Shown here: piece after piece, positions 25,371 to 38,214 of the stretch
How the letters are laid out: each line of letters begins with the position of its first letter
Position numbering within the stretch: the stretch's first letter is position 1
Assembly: GCA_038501785.1 (NCBI GenBank)
Contig: JBAMJR010000070.1
Span: 198,501 to 262,500 of the forward strand
Length of the DNA: 64,000 nucleotides
Direction: 5' to 3'
DNA from: Myoxocephalus aenaeus
Lineage: Eukaryota; Chordata; Actinopteri; Perciformes; Cottidae
Program-made: the position numbers and the translations under genes
Notes under the pieces: generated by a model
The model's database searches: none
Seen by the model: the letters and a program-made list of their open reading frames with translations, nothing else
What the model was told of the DNA's origin: nothing

Positions 25371-26770
25371 AAGAAGAACCTCCAAACCACAGACTCTCTC
25401 TTGGGGGCACCCTCAGGGCTGAGCCACGGGTGGGGGGCACAGGGGTTCAGTGGGGTATCATCGGGTGTCTCACAAGAGGTGTCAGCTTGGGAGGATTTGA
25501 CTGATTAGGTAATATTCCTGCATGTTCTCGTGTAAGCAACATTCTGAGAACTCATTTCCACGCGCCTATCCCCCTGTAATTCTTGTCCCCGCCGTCACTC
25601 TTTCACTGCAACTTTCATCTCTTAACATGGCGACTCAGTGCTTAAAGAGCCGCCTGTGACAACAACCTTGATGGCAGTGGCAGGCGTCAGCTTTCTATCG
25701 CAAAGCCACTTACCCGAGAGGGCGCCCCCCTGGTGGATATGGTGACGCTTAAATTGCCCTCACGTCCACCATAGCAACCACACGGCGGCATGGGGAAAGA
25801 GTGTCTCGGCAGAGGTTTGCTACCATTCATCATCATAACCTCCTGTCCCGCAGAAATGACCTCGTAAATGCATCCGGCTCATCGACTAATGAGAGGTTGC
25901 TAACCTGTTGTTACTGACTGCAGTGTCAGATTCCAGGAGTTTAAGAGAAACAGAAGAGAGTTTCCAAGGTGACCTGTGATCGTTTCAACAACTGATGGAA
26001 AATTTTTATAAAATTGAACGGAAGATTGTTCAAATGCAACAACACAATGCGTGTAGCATGCAGTGACACAACCAGTAAAAGAGCCCAGCGGTGACACAAG
26101 CTAATACAATTTAGGAAAACATAAATGACCACTTTAAAAACCATAAAAGCATGTCAGTTCACTTGAAAGCCTCTGAGGGACATCTGACAGCCGTTTGATG
26201 TGCTGTAGCCTCCTCGCAAAGCATTCTTGACTCTTCAGATAAATGGATGGATTGAAAGATTAAACGTGGCCTCTCATCTGAAATCCTCACATTGCACTTT
26301 GCTTTGCTGCATTATTAAGATGCAATTACATGCCACATCTTACATTCACTGCTAAATAAAGCTCTTCACACCTTTCCGTTTGTGCAGCCCACTGCAAAGG
26401 ACTGCAGATGGTTTGAGCTACTGTGCATATGGATAATTCTGTCTGTTATTCAACAGTAATCATATTAATAGATTATCCTTTGTGAGGAATGAAAACTGTC
26501 TGAGAAATAGCCAGTGAAGCACTTGGCTGTAGACATGGATATTATGGGGGATGGGAGGTAGTTAAGCTTTCTTTTAACAGCGTTGGTGTGAATAGATGAG
26601 CCTTTTTAATTTCTATGATTTGAGATTGATGGGTTTCAAGAGATGCTAAACCCAATTTCTGGACCTCTCTTTCAAATAAGCATGTGTTGATATAAACACA
26701 GGACGGTGGTCAGCCATCTGTTTTAAAGATAAACGTGTGATCAAAGGGCATAACAAAACATGTAAGGGCC
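25371..26770. other. Intergenic, zic1 3' desert
   Basis: No supported gene or recognised transposable element; mixed GC-richer (25400-25860) and AT-rich (26100-26700) unique sequence. Confidence 0.6.
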
Positions 26771-26830
26771 TTTTTTTTCTCCCCTCCTCCTCCTCCTCCT
26801 CCTCTTCTTCTTCTTCTTCTTTTTTTTCTT
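26771..26830. repeat. Polypyrimidine tract (TCC)n (TTC)n (T)n
   Basis: A 60-bp stretch almost purely C/T on the plus strand: T8, (CTC)n, (TTC)n, T8. Triplex-prone. The RRRRRGGGGG and KKKKKRRRRR frames opposite are artefacts. Confidence 0.95.
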
Positions 26831-27332
26831 GAAGGAGAGTTTAAAGAATGTGGAGCGGTTTCCAGGGGATACGAATGAAAAGCTTTCGGAAATGTGGGGA
26901 GGAATTGAGCTGAAGGGGCAGCTTCTGAGAGAAATTCCCCCGTAGCCTTTGGAGCCATGTGAGGAATCACCAGGGTTCTTCACATCACACAAAGGAAGGG
27001 AGAGATGTGGTAATATTCAGTTACGGTGCTCCCCAGTCCTCCTTTAATGAATGTTGTTTATTAATAAAAGAGACAGCAACACAATGGCGCCCCTAGTCGA
27101 CCTTTAACCCCTACTGTGTCCCCTAAAATTGCCATTATTATTGCTCGTATTTGCTTTTTTACGCTCTGAGGACTTAACTTTTGGCTCATACAGCTAATGC
27201 TTACAAAGCAAATAAACGTTAAACATGAACAGAATATAAAGACTGTAGTTTATACGGTATACAACTCACTCTCTCAAACGTTGGAAAGCTTTTAGTTTAT
27301 ATTTCAAAGAGAATCACAAGCAATACTGAACT

Positions 27333-27567
27333 GGAGCTGCAACAATTAGTTAATTAGATTAATACATTATTTAACTGGCAGAAAAGTTATAGGAACAACG
27401 TTTTTATATATTTCTGTTATTTTACCAGCAAAAATGCAAAAAAAATCACTTATTCCCTGTCTAGTAAACAGTATTGTTAACTGCTTTTGGTTGAACAAAA
27501 AAAGACATATCACCTCATTATTTGATTTAGTAAATCAAGCAAATAATCAACAGATTATTAATCGTAA
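27333..27567 (+). mobile_element. AATCGATTA-type teleost non-autonomous repeat, internally deleted copy
   Basis: Begins GGAGCTGCAACAATTAGTTAATTAG and ends CAACAGATTATTAATCGTAA. Between them lie CTGGCAGAAAAGTTA, ACCAGCAAAAATGC and GGTTGAACAAAAAAAGACAT. Order and wording match, from memory, an abundant percomorph repeat that starts near GGGCTGCAACTAACGATTA and has complementary ends. The class is uncertain (probably a terminal-inverted-repeat element). Another copy is at 35677-35998. Confidence 0.65.
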
Positions 27568-29532
27568 TTTTTTTTTCAAACTAAATCTTCTAAAATGTTT
27601 TCATTCCTTTCCAACCTTGCACAACTTGCATTATAAAGTCATCATACATTTAAAGTTGTGCATGTTACACACTGAACGTTAATAAATGTGCTAATAAAGT
27701 GCCTATAAACCGGAAAACTCTCAGTTTATGTGTTGTCCACCTGAAATCTGACAGCTTCCTAACGTGACGTTGGCGGTCCAGCTGGAGGCTTTTCAAAGCT
27801 GGGTTCTGTGTTACAGACGCGCGACTTAAGGTGAAGAGCTGGAGAGTCTTTTTCCTTCAGTGCTCACAGTGCTGGAGGAGTCTGCCTGCCTCTTGACCCC
27901 GTAACACACAAAGGATAAAAGAGGGGAGAGACATCTGACAGAACACACGCCAGCCACACTCGGCCTTGGCTTGGATTTCTTTATACACACAGAGGTGCCT
28001 GCACACAAACACACATGCACACAGAGGACACACTTTATTGTCTTGCAGAAGTCCACAATATAAACATATGCAGATTATGAATCAATTCGGCTCACATTTA
28101 ACAAATCAATGCTTTAGATGCTGTTTGTTCTCTCTCTGTCTTAAATATATCTGCCTGATTTGTGGTAAAGGTGAGCCCACTAGAGTCTGCACTGGAGCTA
28201 TGATTGCATAAGATGGACACACAATGTTAACAGTCACCTTAGCAACCAAAAAATCTGAAGGAAACACTCTGCACCGTTCTTTACAGCGCGCTCAGGAAAC
28301 TTATATTTTCTACACACCATCCAGGATGTGCATTTAAAACAGGAAGTCGTCGTCAGCCTGTGATGTGCTCATTATTGGTACGTTGATCATTCTTACCCGA
28401 CTGCCCTCATTAAGTCTGACAAGTCACGCAGTGATTAAAAATTGGAATGCTGCAACAACAGTGTAAGCATTAGGATCAGTGACTGCCTTAACTCTCAGTG
28501 ACAAGGAAAGCCTGGCCAACGACTCCTCTCCAGTCAGTGGGAAATCTTCAGCCTGGCTGACTCCTGCCGATTCAAAGCGACAGCTCCTGAAAGTGTAAGC
28601 GAGACCGCAAGTCCAGCAAGGACTTCTGGGGTGGGGGTTGGTTTTTTCCACTTCTTGCCTCTATTATTATCCGGGTTTAATCAGCTACAGCACAAAGGTG
28701 AAAAGGCTTTGGACCAGCAAGCACTGCAGCAAAGCTGCGGCGCCAAAGCATCTCTACCACCTTGAATGGAAAATACTGTGTGAATGCCTACACCATATGC
28801 TGTTTCTGCAGCCTGCGCCATACGAATATTCAGGTCGACAGTTGCGAAGACACCAAGCCAGCTCTGTGTATCGTTGCTTCCTCACTGCACGCTTAAGTGA
28901 GAAAACATGGCATTGAGAGAACGGAAAGATCTGTTTGCATGATCATCGTCCAAGTTGAAGGACTCTAATTAATCATATCTGAGGGCGACTTCACAAGTCA
29001 GACAACGTGCTGAAGTTTCGGCACAACACAAATACACCAAATCACATTGACGAAAGCCTTTTTTTCTTCTTATTAATCTACACAGACGTGAAACAAACAA
29101 GCGCCATATCTCAGTCTTATGCGTCCATCTATGCATCACTCAAACAAAACATTGGATTTAGTTTCTGGTCCAGTGTGGTCGTGCTCAGTTCGTGGGGAAG
29201 GGTGATAGGTTGTTGGTAAAGAGCCAGTGGATAACAATGTCTCCAACCATATGCTCGGGATGGCATGAAGGGACTGGACCAAGGCACAACACGTGCCAGC
29301 CGGGCTTTGGCCTGCCACCAGACCCTGTCATCACCCTCACCTGCTGGGAGCAGAAGGCTGCATGCATGGAACTATTACAACCAAGGAGCTGGAGTCCTGT
29401 ACCAAGAAACTGATTTATTTTGTAGAAATGAATACGGATAATTGGTGAGGATGTTGGAGGAAAACTCGGTTTAGTATGTCAGCGATGAGAAATATCACAC
29501 TGTTTTATTCAATTGTATGTTCCCCTTCCTTT
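27568..29532. other. Intergenic, zic1 3' desert
   Basis: No supported gene. The 29180-29410 stretch is GC-richer and open on both strands (60-73 codons) but without family features. Confidence 0.6.
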
Positions 29533-29677
29533 ACTACATTTGATATAAAATGCCAAACTTTAAATGTACATTTTTTCCAGTTACACATGCGCTCCCTCAC
29601 TACCTATACAAAGTACTGTTATAGCTGCGGTCATTCTGAGGACCCAGAGCGATTTTCCAGTCAAAAATCCATTTGAC
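29533..29677 (+). repeat. Unnamed dispersed repeat, copy 1
   Basis: A 145-bp segment starting ACTACATTTGATATAAAATG and ending AAAAATCCATTTGAC. It recurs in the same orientation at 35134-35277 with only a handful of differences. Homology probably continues to AGCTACCAG (29687-29695) after a deletion of about 25 bp relative to copy 2. No terminal inverted repeat or target-site duplication is obvious. Confidence 0.85.
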
Positions 29678-32600
29678 GCATTTGATAGCTACCAGCGTCT
29701 GTGAAATGTGCTCAATACTTTGCATGTATACGTCATTCTACTGGTGCAAAGTTAGAGAGTCACCCATAATCTTCTCTTGAACATGTCCATGTGGGCTGAG
29801 TTTGTCTTATTGATGGAAATTAACACTTGTGTCATAACAGATAATAATATAGACTTGTTTCACTGCTATTTCCAAACATTACATCTGTTAACAGCATCAA
29901 AAAACATGGATGCTTTTGATAACTAATATCTGCTTCTTTTTTTTTATCTTTTTTTTTATGTCTGATGTTTGTTCTTAAAAACAACTTATTTTCTTTGATG
30001 GTCAGGACTTCGCAGTGAAATATTGAATTTCATCATAACTTTTGTTTGATTTCAAAATAAATGTAAGAATACAAATTCCGTCGAGGATAGAAAACTGAAA
30101 ATCCAAAGCAGCAGTTGATGGTGCCATAGGACCAAATTAAAATGGGAAGACATCCTGAATTTAGCACTTCAGTCAGTTACTGCCCTTCATAATAATGCCT
30201 TGTTGAGTTTATACAGTGACAGACTGCCAATTAATGATTAAATCACAGCACAGGGATCTATTAACAAAAGCAGTTGACTCTGAAAACAGAGAGGAGGCGG
30301 GGGGTGAAATAAAAGGCATTTCTACTGATGAGAAAAGAAATAAAGACATCTCTAAACAGTTGCAAGACAGCAGTGAATAATGGATAGCCTCATACTGCAC
30401 TTCCACCATTTATGTATTTAATGAATAGTACTTGCTAAGCATCGTGGCTTGAAGTTCACTGCAGAGTCCTGGGAGACATTTTTGCATTCTTATTTCTCTG
30501 TGTCAATGTTTTTAATTATATGTTGGCAGGGCTTAAGATCTCATTAAATTTGAGAGTATCATTTGGATGCTTGAAAGACAGCTTAGTGTCACTCAGTGCT
30601 TTGGTGATGGATATAATAAATCCCATGCTTTCTAATCCTGTGATGTTAAATTCATTTTCCAAACCTGCAAATAAATCGCCAAAGACAACCTCTGAAATGT
30701 TTAATAGCAGATGTCACAGCATTCACAGACAAGTTGGAATACCCTTATTTCACAAGTGTCAGATAAAGACAGAGAAGCCAAAAAAAGCAAGTAAGGAGGA
30801 AACAGATTGTTACCCCGCGCCCTCCAAAGTACGATTCCCTCACTTGTACATTACCACATGGCATGTCTTTGCTTGGTGATATGGACTCTTGTTCTGTCTA
30901 TGATCAGCTGACAGCGGTGTTCATCTCTTGTCATTTGTTCATCTCTGCTTTAGGATTGCGGTCAACTTGCATTGTGGGTAATGTAGGCGGAAGGTTTTCA
31001 CAAGATCTATGAAATAAAAAAGTCAATATCTCTAGTTCTGCTGCTTCAATTTGTATCCTTTAAAAAAAAAAAAAAGGTCCATTATGAGTCCGGTAATGTT
31101 GTAGTGTAGTGGATGTTATCGGCCGATGCAAACATCTGTAAAGTACTCTATTTAAGGCGACACAGCCAGAGTTGTTATTTACAAAAAGCCCACTTCCAGA
31201 ATTTTTAGATATATAAAATTGCTGTCCTTGGAAATCTTTTTTTGGGATAGATTACATTTTTTTCACCAAAAAGATGCCAAAGTAGCCTATACTCATTAAT
31301 AATCCTAAAAAAAAAATACTTAGACTCCTACAATTGGCTACCAATGTACGTAGTTGATTTCCAAGTGAGGTAACTATATTTATTTTGGTGGGCGGCTTTA
31401 AGATTTATTTTCCCTCTTTGTCCAGACCGGCACTGTAAATATGCTGTAAAAATAAAAACACTCACAGCTTAATAGCTTCAGATGCCTTTTTGTGCCTGAT
31501 TGCTGCTCGGTCAACCTGACATAAATGTTCTTTAGTTGTTGCTATTTTTCAAGGAAAACCATGAACTGCATCAGTGTCTGCCAGAATACTAGACCAGACT
31601 TTCAGACATCTCTGCATTATCCATTTGTTAAATGGAATGAAAGAAGCAGAGAGAGAGAGAACTGTGCCTGAAGAGTACAAAGCAATTAAAAGAATCAAAC
31701 CTGATTCCCAACATCTGTCCAGTCACATTTGAACGTTTGTGGGTTTCCTAATCAGCGAACAGAATGAGATTAAGGGATTGTACTCATTGAGCCAAGATCA
31801 GTGTTCACTTTGAAATGAATGAAGACTCAACAGGTAATTACATCACCTGCTATTGACACTGGACATTGATTTTTTTTCCCCACTTGCCAACCTGAAGTAA
31901 GATAACTGAGTGTTCTCGGCTGTTTGTCTGGGATTAACGAACAAGGTACTCACTCTGAGGCTACTATCAGTAAATGAATACATAGTAAAAAAGACTCCTG
32001 AAAAAGTATGCTTTTTTACTATATGGATTCTCCAGAAAGTCCAGAGGTAGCCGGAGGCGGAAGAGTGATTGCATAATGGCCTTGACATGCTAATCAAAAT
32101 GTGGTGTAATTACTGACTGGTATGCATTTACCATTTTAATGACTCAATTTTACAGTAAGTTACATACTACCCCAAAACAGCAGTGAGGACATTATGACGT
32201 GGTAATGTGGATAATTTGGTTTTGCAAACTCACAATATTTGTTACGTGTACTCAATTCAACATCTGGGAATGTCCCTGCATTTCTAAAGCTTTCACATCC
32301 ATTGACATGGACTGCATTTCTGAGGATAAATGAATGATGACAGACCAGATATTCTCATTTGGTCAATAAAAGAATATAAAGCACAGATCACGAGAGCGAT
32401 CACTGGTCCTGAATGGGTTCCTTTGATGTGATTTGTATTTCAGATTTTAGGATTGCTCGAGCTTTGCTTTCCTTTATAATGATAAGAAACTACCATTCAA
32501 TTTAAACCCACGCGACATTATGATCAGGACACCTTGTTATACCCAATGGATGCTCATGTGACACTAAATATACTTGAATTAGAATAGATAAACTGTTAGT

Positions 32601-33449
32601 TCAGTAACAATCGTAAACCGCACCATCCCTCTTCTCAATGAGACTTTGCTGTGGTATCCATTTCAGAATAGATAACGATCCCCTGCTGTTTGTTTGTATT
32701 TTAGAGCCGTCCTATATACCTAAGAGACTGTTTTCTCTCAAACTCCAAAATGAGATCAAAACAATATAAAACACACAATCCCAGAGCCAGTGGTCCAGAA
32801 ATGCAATAACATGTTTTTTTCTCATTCCAGCATTAATGAAGTTCATTCGTAACAGTTTAGTCTAATTCCCACAAATTGAAAGATGGGCTCTGCGTTAGCA
32901 GCAGTGAACAAGTACAATGACAACTTCATTACCATAAGTAGAACTGTGCATCATAAAAATCATATTAAAAATTGCCCCCCAAATTGCCATATTAGTTTCT
33001 TTATGGGGTAATTTCCATACTACATGCAGTAATAGAATATTTTCTTTACCCTCCAGTGCATATTAAACTCACTTATCTTCCCCTATAAACTCAAGGCATT
33101 GTGAGTTTAATGGTGAAATAGGGAAAGTTGCTTCTGTTCTTTCCAGGCAAATATATTTACAATACAAAATTGACACTGGCATATGCTTTAGAGATGCAAA
33201 TAGCCATAAAGAAGATAGTCGGAACATATTATTTTCTTTCTCATTAGACAGCAGCGCCTATGAAAATAAATCAAACACAGGAATTACTTACAATGGATTA
33301 AAAGGGTGTAGCGTGAAACTCTGTGGCTTTAAAGGATAGGTCAAGGTTGGATGGATGAAGCAGGGAGTCAAAGAACGCCAATAAATGAGTGATAAATGAT
33401 TCAACTCTGATTAGAAATATTGCTATTTTTCAGCGTTGTCAGTGGAATA
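29678..33449. other. Intergenic, zic1 3' desert
   Basis: No supported gene. It includes poly-A (31062-31075), a fish-repeat-like TGCATTGTGGGTAATGTAGG at 30968-30987 and the palindrome ATCGGCCGAT near 31118. The 119-codon frame at 30520-30879 has no recognisable family features. Confidence 0.6.
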
Positions 33450-33640
33450 AAGGCATCAGCACAATGGACTAGTTACTGCCTCTTTCATAATTGAGACTAG
33501 ACCTTCTAGCTGTGCCCCACAGCTTATCATTAATCAAGCTGAATGAAGCTGAGGCAATGTGACAGCGTTGGATGGGGAGGCGCTTTTTCAGGTAGCCAGG
33601 CAAACCTGAGGGTCATTTGTTCACTACTCAAGCACAGAAC
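33450..33640. promoter_or_regulatory. Candidate conserved enhancer block
   Basis: Repeat-free sequence with CATAATTGAGA (about 33486-33496), ATCATTAATCA (33526-33536) and a balanced GC core (CAGGTAGCCAGGCAAACCTGAGG). Inferred regulatory element. Confidence 0.33.
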
Positions 33641-34029
33641 TGTTTTCTGCTAGTGTTCAATGGTATTTACTTAGCTTATTATCATTAATTGATTGTGTAG
33701 TTTTACTCCTGTTTGGATGTTATGGAGTGTGAATGTATATTGTCTTTAAACTAGTGAAGGACACATTTATTAATTCACTTGTGGGTCCATTATTGGACTG
33801 GTTTGTATTGTTAGCTACCACTTGGTAACATCTAATTGCTGAGCGTCCTGAAACATGTACACTTCATCTCAAACCACATTTCAAAACCTTCCATTTTATT
33901 TCATTAAGGAAAATACAGCAACTATTAGTTTTAGTTTAACTTCTAAGACGTAAAAAAGAACTGTAAATCTTCAAGTTGACAGTGACAGGCTATCCTAACT
34001 GGTTTGTCACACAAGAATCAATAGGCTGG

Positions 34030-34300
34030 TGGAGAGGCAAAGCCCATTATTGTTGAGAAAGATGTTCATTAATTATGTCATTTAATTGGATTTAGGCAGG
34101 TGCACAATGAACACCTCAGCCAGGGTGGTCAATGGTGGGAAAGGCCTGAGCGTCACTTCTCTCGTTTTCTATTAGGAACCAGCATGTCCCCTGTCTCCTG
34201 GAATTGCTCTGCTCTTTATTGATTAATGACCCTAATTTATTATCGAGAAGGCTGTGTGAGTTGTGCTAAATGTACTATTAATCAACTTTAAGCATCAAGT
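34030..34300. promoter_or_regulatory. Candidate conserved enhancer block
   Basis: Clustered SOX-type CATTATTGTTG (about 34046-34056), homeodomain TTAATTAT (34069-34076), TTTAATTGG, E-box CAGGTG (34097-34102), GATTAATGA (34221-34229) and CTATTAATCAAC. No repeat signature. Typical developmental-enhancer texture; function is inferred. Confidence 0.38.
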
Positions 34301-35133
34301 TATGAGGATCTGCGTTGAAAATGCCAACAAGAACGCAGGAGACCAAGTGGCTGTTTTCCCTCGGCTCCTGTCGCAAGAAGTCAAAGGTGCGGATTTTAAC
34401 AGGAGTTAAGAGTCTCTCATTGCTCTAATACCTCCTGTCCCGTGTGACAAATGTCTTTGTGAGAAACTAAACATAATTCCTTTTGATGGAGTGACCGCCA
34501 TGTTCTTCCCACAATTCACAGGCAAGCCAAATAGAATAATGAAACACCCGTCCATACCCTCAACGACCATCTATTCATTTGAGAATAGGAGCGAGGAAAT
34601 GCCCGCAGCTCCAAATATATCAAAGATAAATCAACAATATTATATTAAGCTGAAAACAGATGAGAGGTTAAATAACTGGAGGCAAAGCTACAATGAATTT
34701 CAATGCTCTCAAGTCTGTGCCAGGCTATTATTTCCCATTGAGTGAAGACATTTATGACACTTTAAATTCAGCTTTGTAAAAACTACAATTGATCATAATT
34801 TCCGAATACATTGCCGAGCATCCTACAGCTAGTAGTTAGTCCAAATGCATTTGAACCCTTCAAAAGTACAATTTTTTTCCCAGCAGCTGTGTTTTGATGT
34901 ATTTTGTGAAGGATTTTACAATTAACCTCTTAAAGCAGGCTGAAACTCAGGAAGTACCACTTAAATTGTCGCTAATTTCACTGTAAAGGTTATAACTCTA
35001 AAAATCACCACAGTTCTTAGATTTTTTTTTTTTTTAAAGGAATTAATGTAGTATTACACTATCTGTGTTAAGTTACAAGTTAACGCTAACACTTTTATTG
35101 TTTTTCTTTCAGCTTTCATCCAACTTTTATCAC

Positions 35134-35277
35134 ACTACATTTGATATAAAATGCCAAACTTTAAATGCACCTTTTTCCATTTACACATGCGCTCCCTCAC
35201 TACCTATACAAAGTACAGTTATAGCTGCGGTCATTCTGAGGACCCAGAGCGATTTTCCAGTCAAAAATCCATTTGAC
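35134..35277 (+). repeat. Unnamed dispersed repeat, copy 2
   Basis: A 144-bp segment nearly identical to 29533-29677, including an exact shared run across CACATGCGCTCCCTCACTAC and beyond. The right flank AAACAGCTACCAGTC (about 35308-35322) shares AGCTACCAG with copy 1, so the original unit was longer. No protein-coding frame is conserved between the copies beyond the shared DNA. Confidence 0.85.
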
Positions 35278-35676
35278 TGTTGAAACTCAAAAGTTATGGG
35301 AGAGTGAAAACAGCTACCAGTCATAACTCATTTTACATCTACAGTTGCTTGGACAAGTGTTGCCCCATACTGTCATGAGTAACCATCTACAGTAGATTAT
35401 AGTAGTTATAATAAGTAATGTACAGTAAAAATGCTGCATTGATGAAGTGCGTTATGAACTCTGGTCAGATTTTTACACTTTAGATATATAATATACTGTT
35501 GTGTTTTGATGTTCAGCAGTGGTTTGCTATATGGCACTGCTCATTAGAATATTGTGCCGACAGTTATTGTGGTCCAAAGTGTGCGATTCGCTTTGCATTT
35601 GCAAGATGCGGAAATATGTCACTTTGAGATGAAACAATTGTTGGATTCATCAGAGTAGAACGACAGATTGTTAAGT

Positions 35677-35998
35677 GGCAACTATTGTGATGGTCGATTA
35701 ATCGTCCCAATCATTTCTTTTCTCTTTCTTTTTTTAAGCATAATGCAAAACTTCTGCTTCATATGAACTGAAATATGCAGTTTTTTTCTTTATTTCACAC
35801 ATTGTGCACTGAATATCTTCAGTTATGGACTATTTGTTGGACAAAACAAGTCATCTTGAAGACATCACCCTGGGCTCTGGGTAATTTTGATGAACATGTG
35901 TTCTTGTTTGACATTTCAAAGATTACATAACTGATCTATTGAAAAGACTATCTATAGATCAATTGATTATGAGAGTTACTGTTTGTTGAAGCCCTTAG
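35677..35998 (+). mobile_element. AATCGATTA-type teleost non-autonomous repeat
   Basis: Starts GGCAACTATTGTGATGGTCGATTAATCG. It contains TGAATATCTTCAGTTATGGACT, TTGTTGGACAAAACAAG, GAAGACATCACCCTGGGCTCTGGG and AATTTTGATGAACATGTGTT, and ends TTGTTGAAGCCCTTA. This is the clearest copy in the window of a repeat I recall as very common in percomorph fishes. It has no coding capacity and was presumably mobilised in trans; moderately diverged, hence not recent. Confidence 0.75.
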
Positions 35999-38143
35999 TC
36001 GTCTTACATCTTTAGAAAATATCACAATTGGAAGCCTGACAGACTACTGCTTGCTACTGTAATCAATTATGTCTCTAGAGGTAAAAGCTTGAGGTTAAAG
36101 GTAATTGTAAACACGCTGCTATCTAGCTAGGATCGGGATGTATATTCCCTCAGGGCAAGCCCTGGTGTCACACACTGAAACAGGGTCAGAGGAAGCGTGG
36201 AAGCAGTCAGAAATCACATGGGAAATGTAAACTGCATTCCCAAAACGGCTCCACAGTACAACATGACAGGAAACAAGCTGATCTCTGCTGACGTATCCTT
36301 CAAATGATGTGCAATTATTTTAAAAAATTCTTCTTTTTCTTTTAAAAGGACGGTAACCTTCAAGCTCACTTTTAATTTCCCGTGCAGCGCTCACGTTCAC
36401 AGCACTGGCAGGTGTGCCTGACTCCGAGGCTGCCTGCAGCATGCATGGCTGAGCTGAGAAAAAGAAATGTCCCATGATGATCAGGGACAATCCACTGGTT
36501 TGTCAAAACCTGGCAGAATCTCCGGCTCCAGCAATAGCACCTTGTTAGATTGAGGTGCTCAATCAGGGGAGTGCTGGAGTGCCCGGCCAGGTTGAGAGTG
36601 GTGATTACCGGGGCACGGCTGTCCAAAGCCGCTGAAATGCTCCACCTCTCCACAGGAGGCCCTCTGACATTCAAGCCTGCATTTTCTGAATCAGTCTTGA
36701 GTGATTAGGGCAGCGACAGGCAAAAGGACAGATCAAACAATTATTCCTCTCTATCCTTTTGACATGTGGCAGAGCAGGAAGAGTGCAGCTCACAATGTCT
36801 GCCATCCTTAATCGGTCCTAATAATATTACGGTCTTTGTTTTATTCTACAAATGCTGTTTTCTTTATTTTTTATAAATTAATCTGTATTACAGACGCATC
36901 TTTTCAGGTGAAAGGTCATCTTTTTTAACAAAACAAATGGAGAGAAAAAAAATTATTCTTACCCAAGCAGAACTGTGAGGTGTAAGTAGTGCTTTAAAAT
37001 GGTTGTGCAAAAGCAATATGCCACTAATCTTTTTGTATTAAGTAAGCTCACTCAAAGAGTATTAAAAGCAGGAATGTGCATCGCTTTTCCAGCGGTAATG
37101 CCTGTTTGTATAACATGCAGGTTCCATAAAAATGAACTGCATGACTGTAGATATCAACAAAAACAAATCAGCACCGACATCCCTCAGCATTTCCGATGAT
37201 ATTTACATAATATTTAACTGCACTGTTGGCTCTTTCCTTGTTTGCTGCTGTGCCATCAAAGCTGCAGGGACGTACAGCAGTAAAAATTAGTCAGCGTGAA
37301 CAGAGGAGAGGGAGTACAGTATGTGTCAGAGCACAAGAGGGCAGTGTAAAATCCCTCCGACAGTCATCCATCCGACTAACTTGCCTCCCACCTGAAACAA
37401 CAGCCGTAAAACCTGTTGTAGGCTGCCAATCTCCAGTGGCTGTTTTCCTCCATGAAGTGCAGGCCTGCGATCTGATTACTGAGGGAAAACTAGACCCCGG
37501 TCTGCTTACGAGAGACAGGGTGACCGTCTTGTGTGACCGTTCAGCAGGGACTCCACTTTTATCTTTTAGGAGAGGACCATCCATCTGCATGAAGGGGTTC
37601 TCAGACATAATAACAAACAGAATTGGCAAATTAATTAAAAAAAAGAGAAAAAGGAAGATATTCTCCCATCGCCTCTGCTTTGGCTGACATCATTCTTTGA
37701 GAAGATTAGTAAAGAGAAGATTATGGGTAATGAGTTGAAAAATGTGAAATTCAGCGAACGTTCGTAGCGTGGCTTTCTGTGAATGAGTTTATTTTTTGCT
37801 CTCTGTGGAACCCTCACCTGCGACGGGGGAGATGAAACGTGAATACAGTGCGCCTTGATGCTGTTGAAAATAACTTAAACATCGACCTCGGAAATGTTGC
37901 AGAAGCTAAATGACTACCAGCAAAGCATTTGGCTGAAGTAATCCTTGGAGGAAATTATATGCTGTATAGGTTTAATCACTGGGATAAAGAAGCTATAATC
38001 CATGGAGTTTTAGTAGCTATAAAATGTCACATGAAGATCGTCATCAGCAAAAACACATAAATCATATTCCCACTAGAAAGAAGCATGAACATAAATGTCT
38101 GTATGCTATATTTTATATTTTGAAGTAGCATACATTGTGTCCT
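35999..38143. other. Intergenic, zic1 3' desert
   Basis: No supported gene. The 153-codon frame at 37226-37687 overlaps a 112-codon antisense frame and shows no family features or splice context. GC-richer sequence lies at 36380-36680. Confidence 0.55.
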
Positions 38144-38214
38144 GTATGCGTATGTGTATGTGTGTATGTATGTGTATATGTATGTATGTGTATATGTGTG
38201 TGTGTGTGTGTGTG
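38144..38214. repeat. (TATG)n / (GT)n microsatellite
   Basis: Imperfect TATG and TGTATG units run into (GT)n, ending at 38214. Confidence 0.93.

Noticed and set aside
37226..37687. 153-codon plus-strand frame with a 112-codon antisense frame
   Set aside because: Both strands open in GC-richer DNA; no family features.
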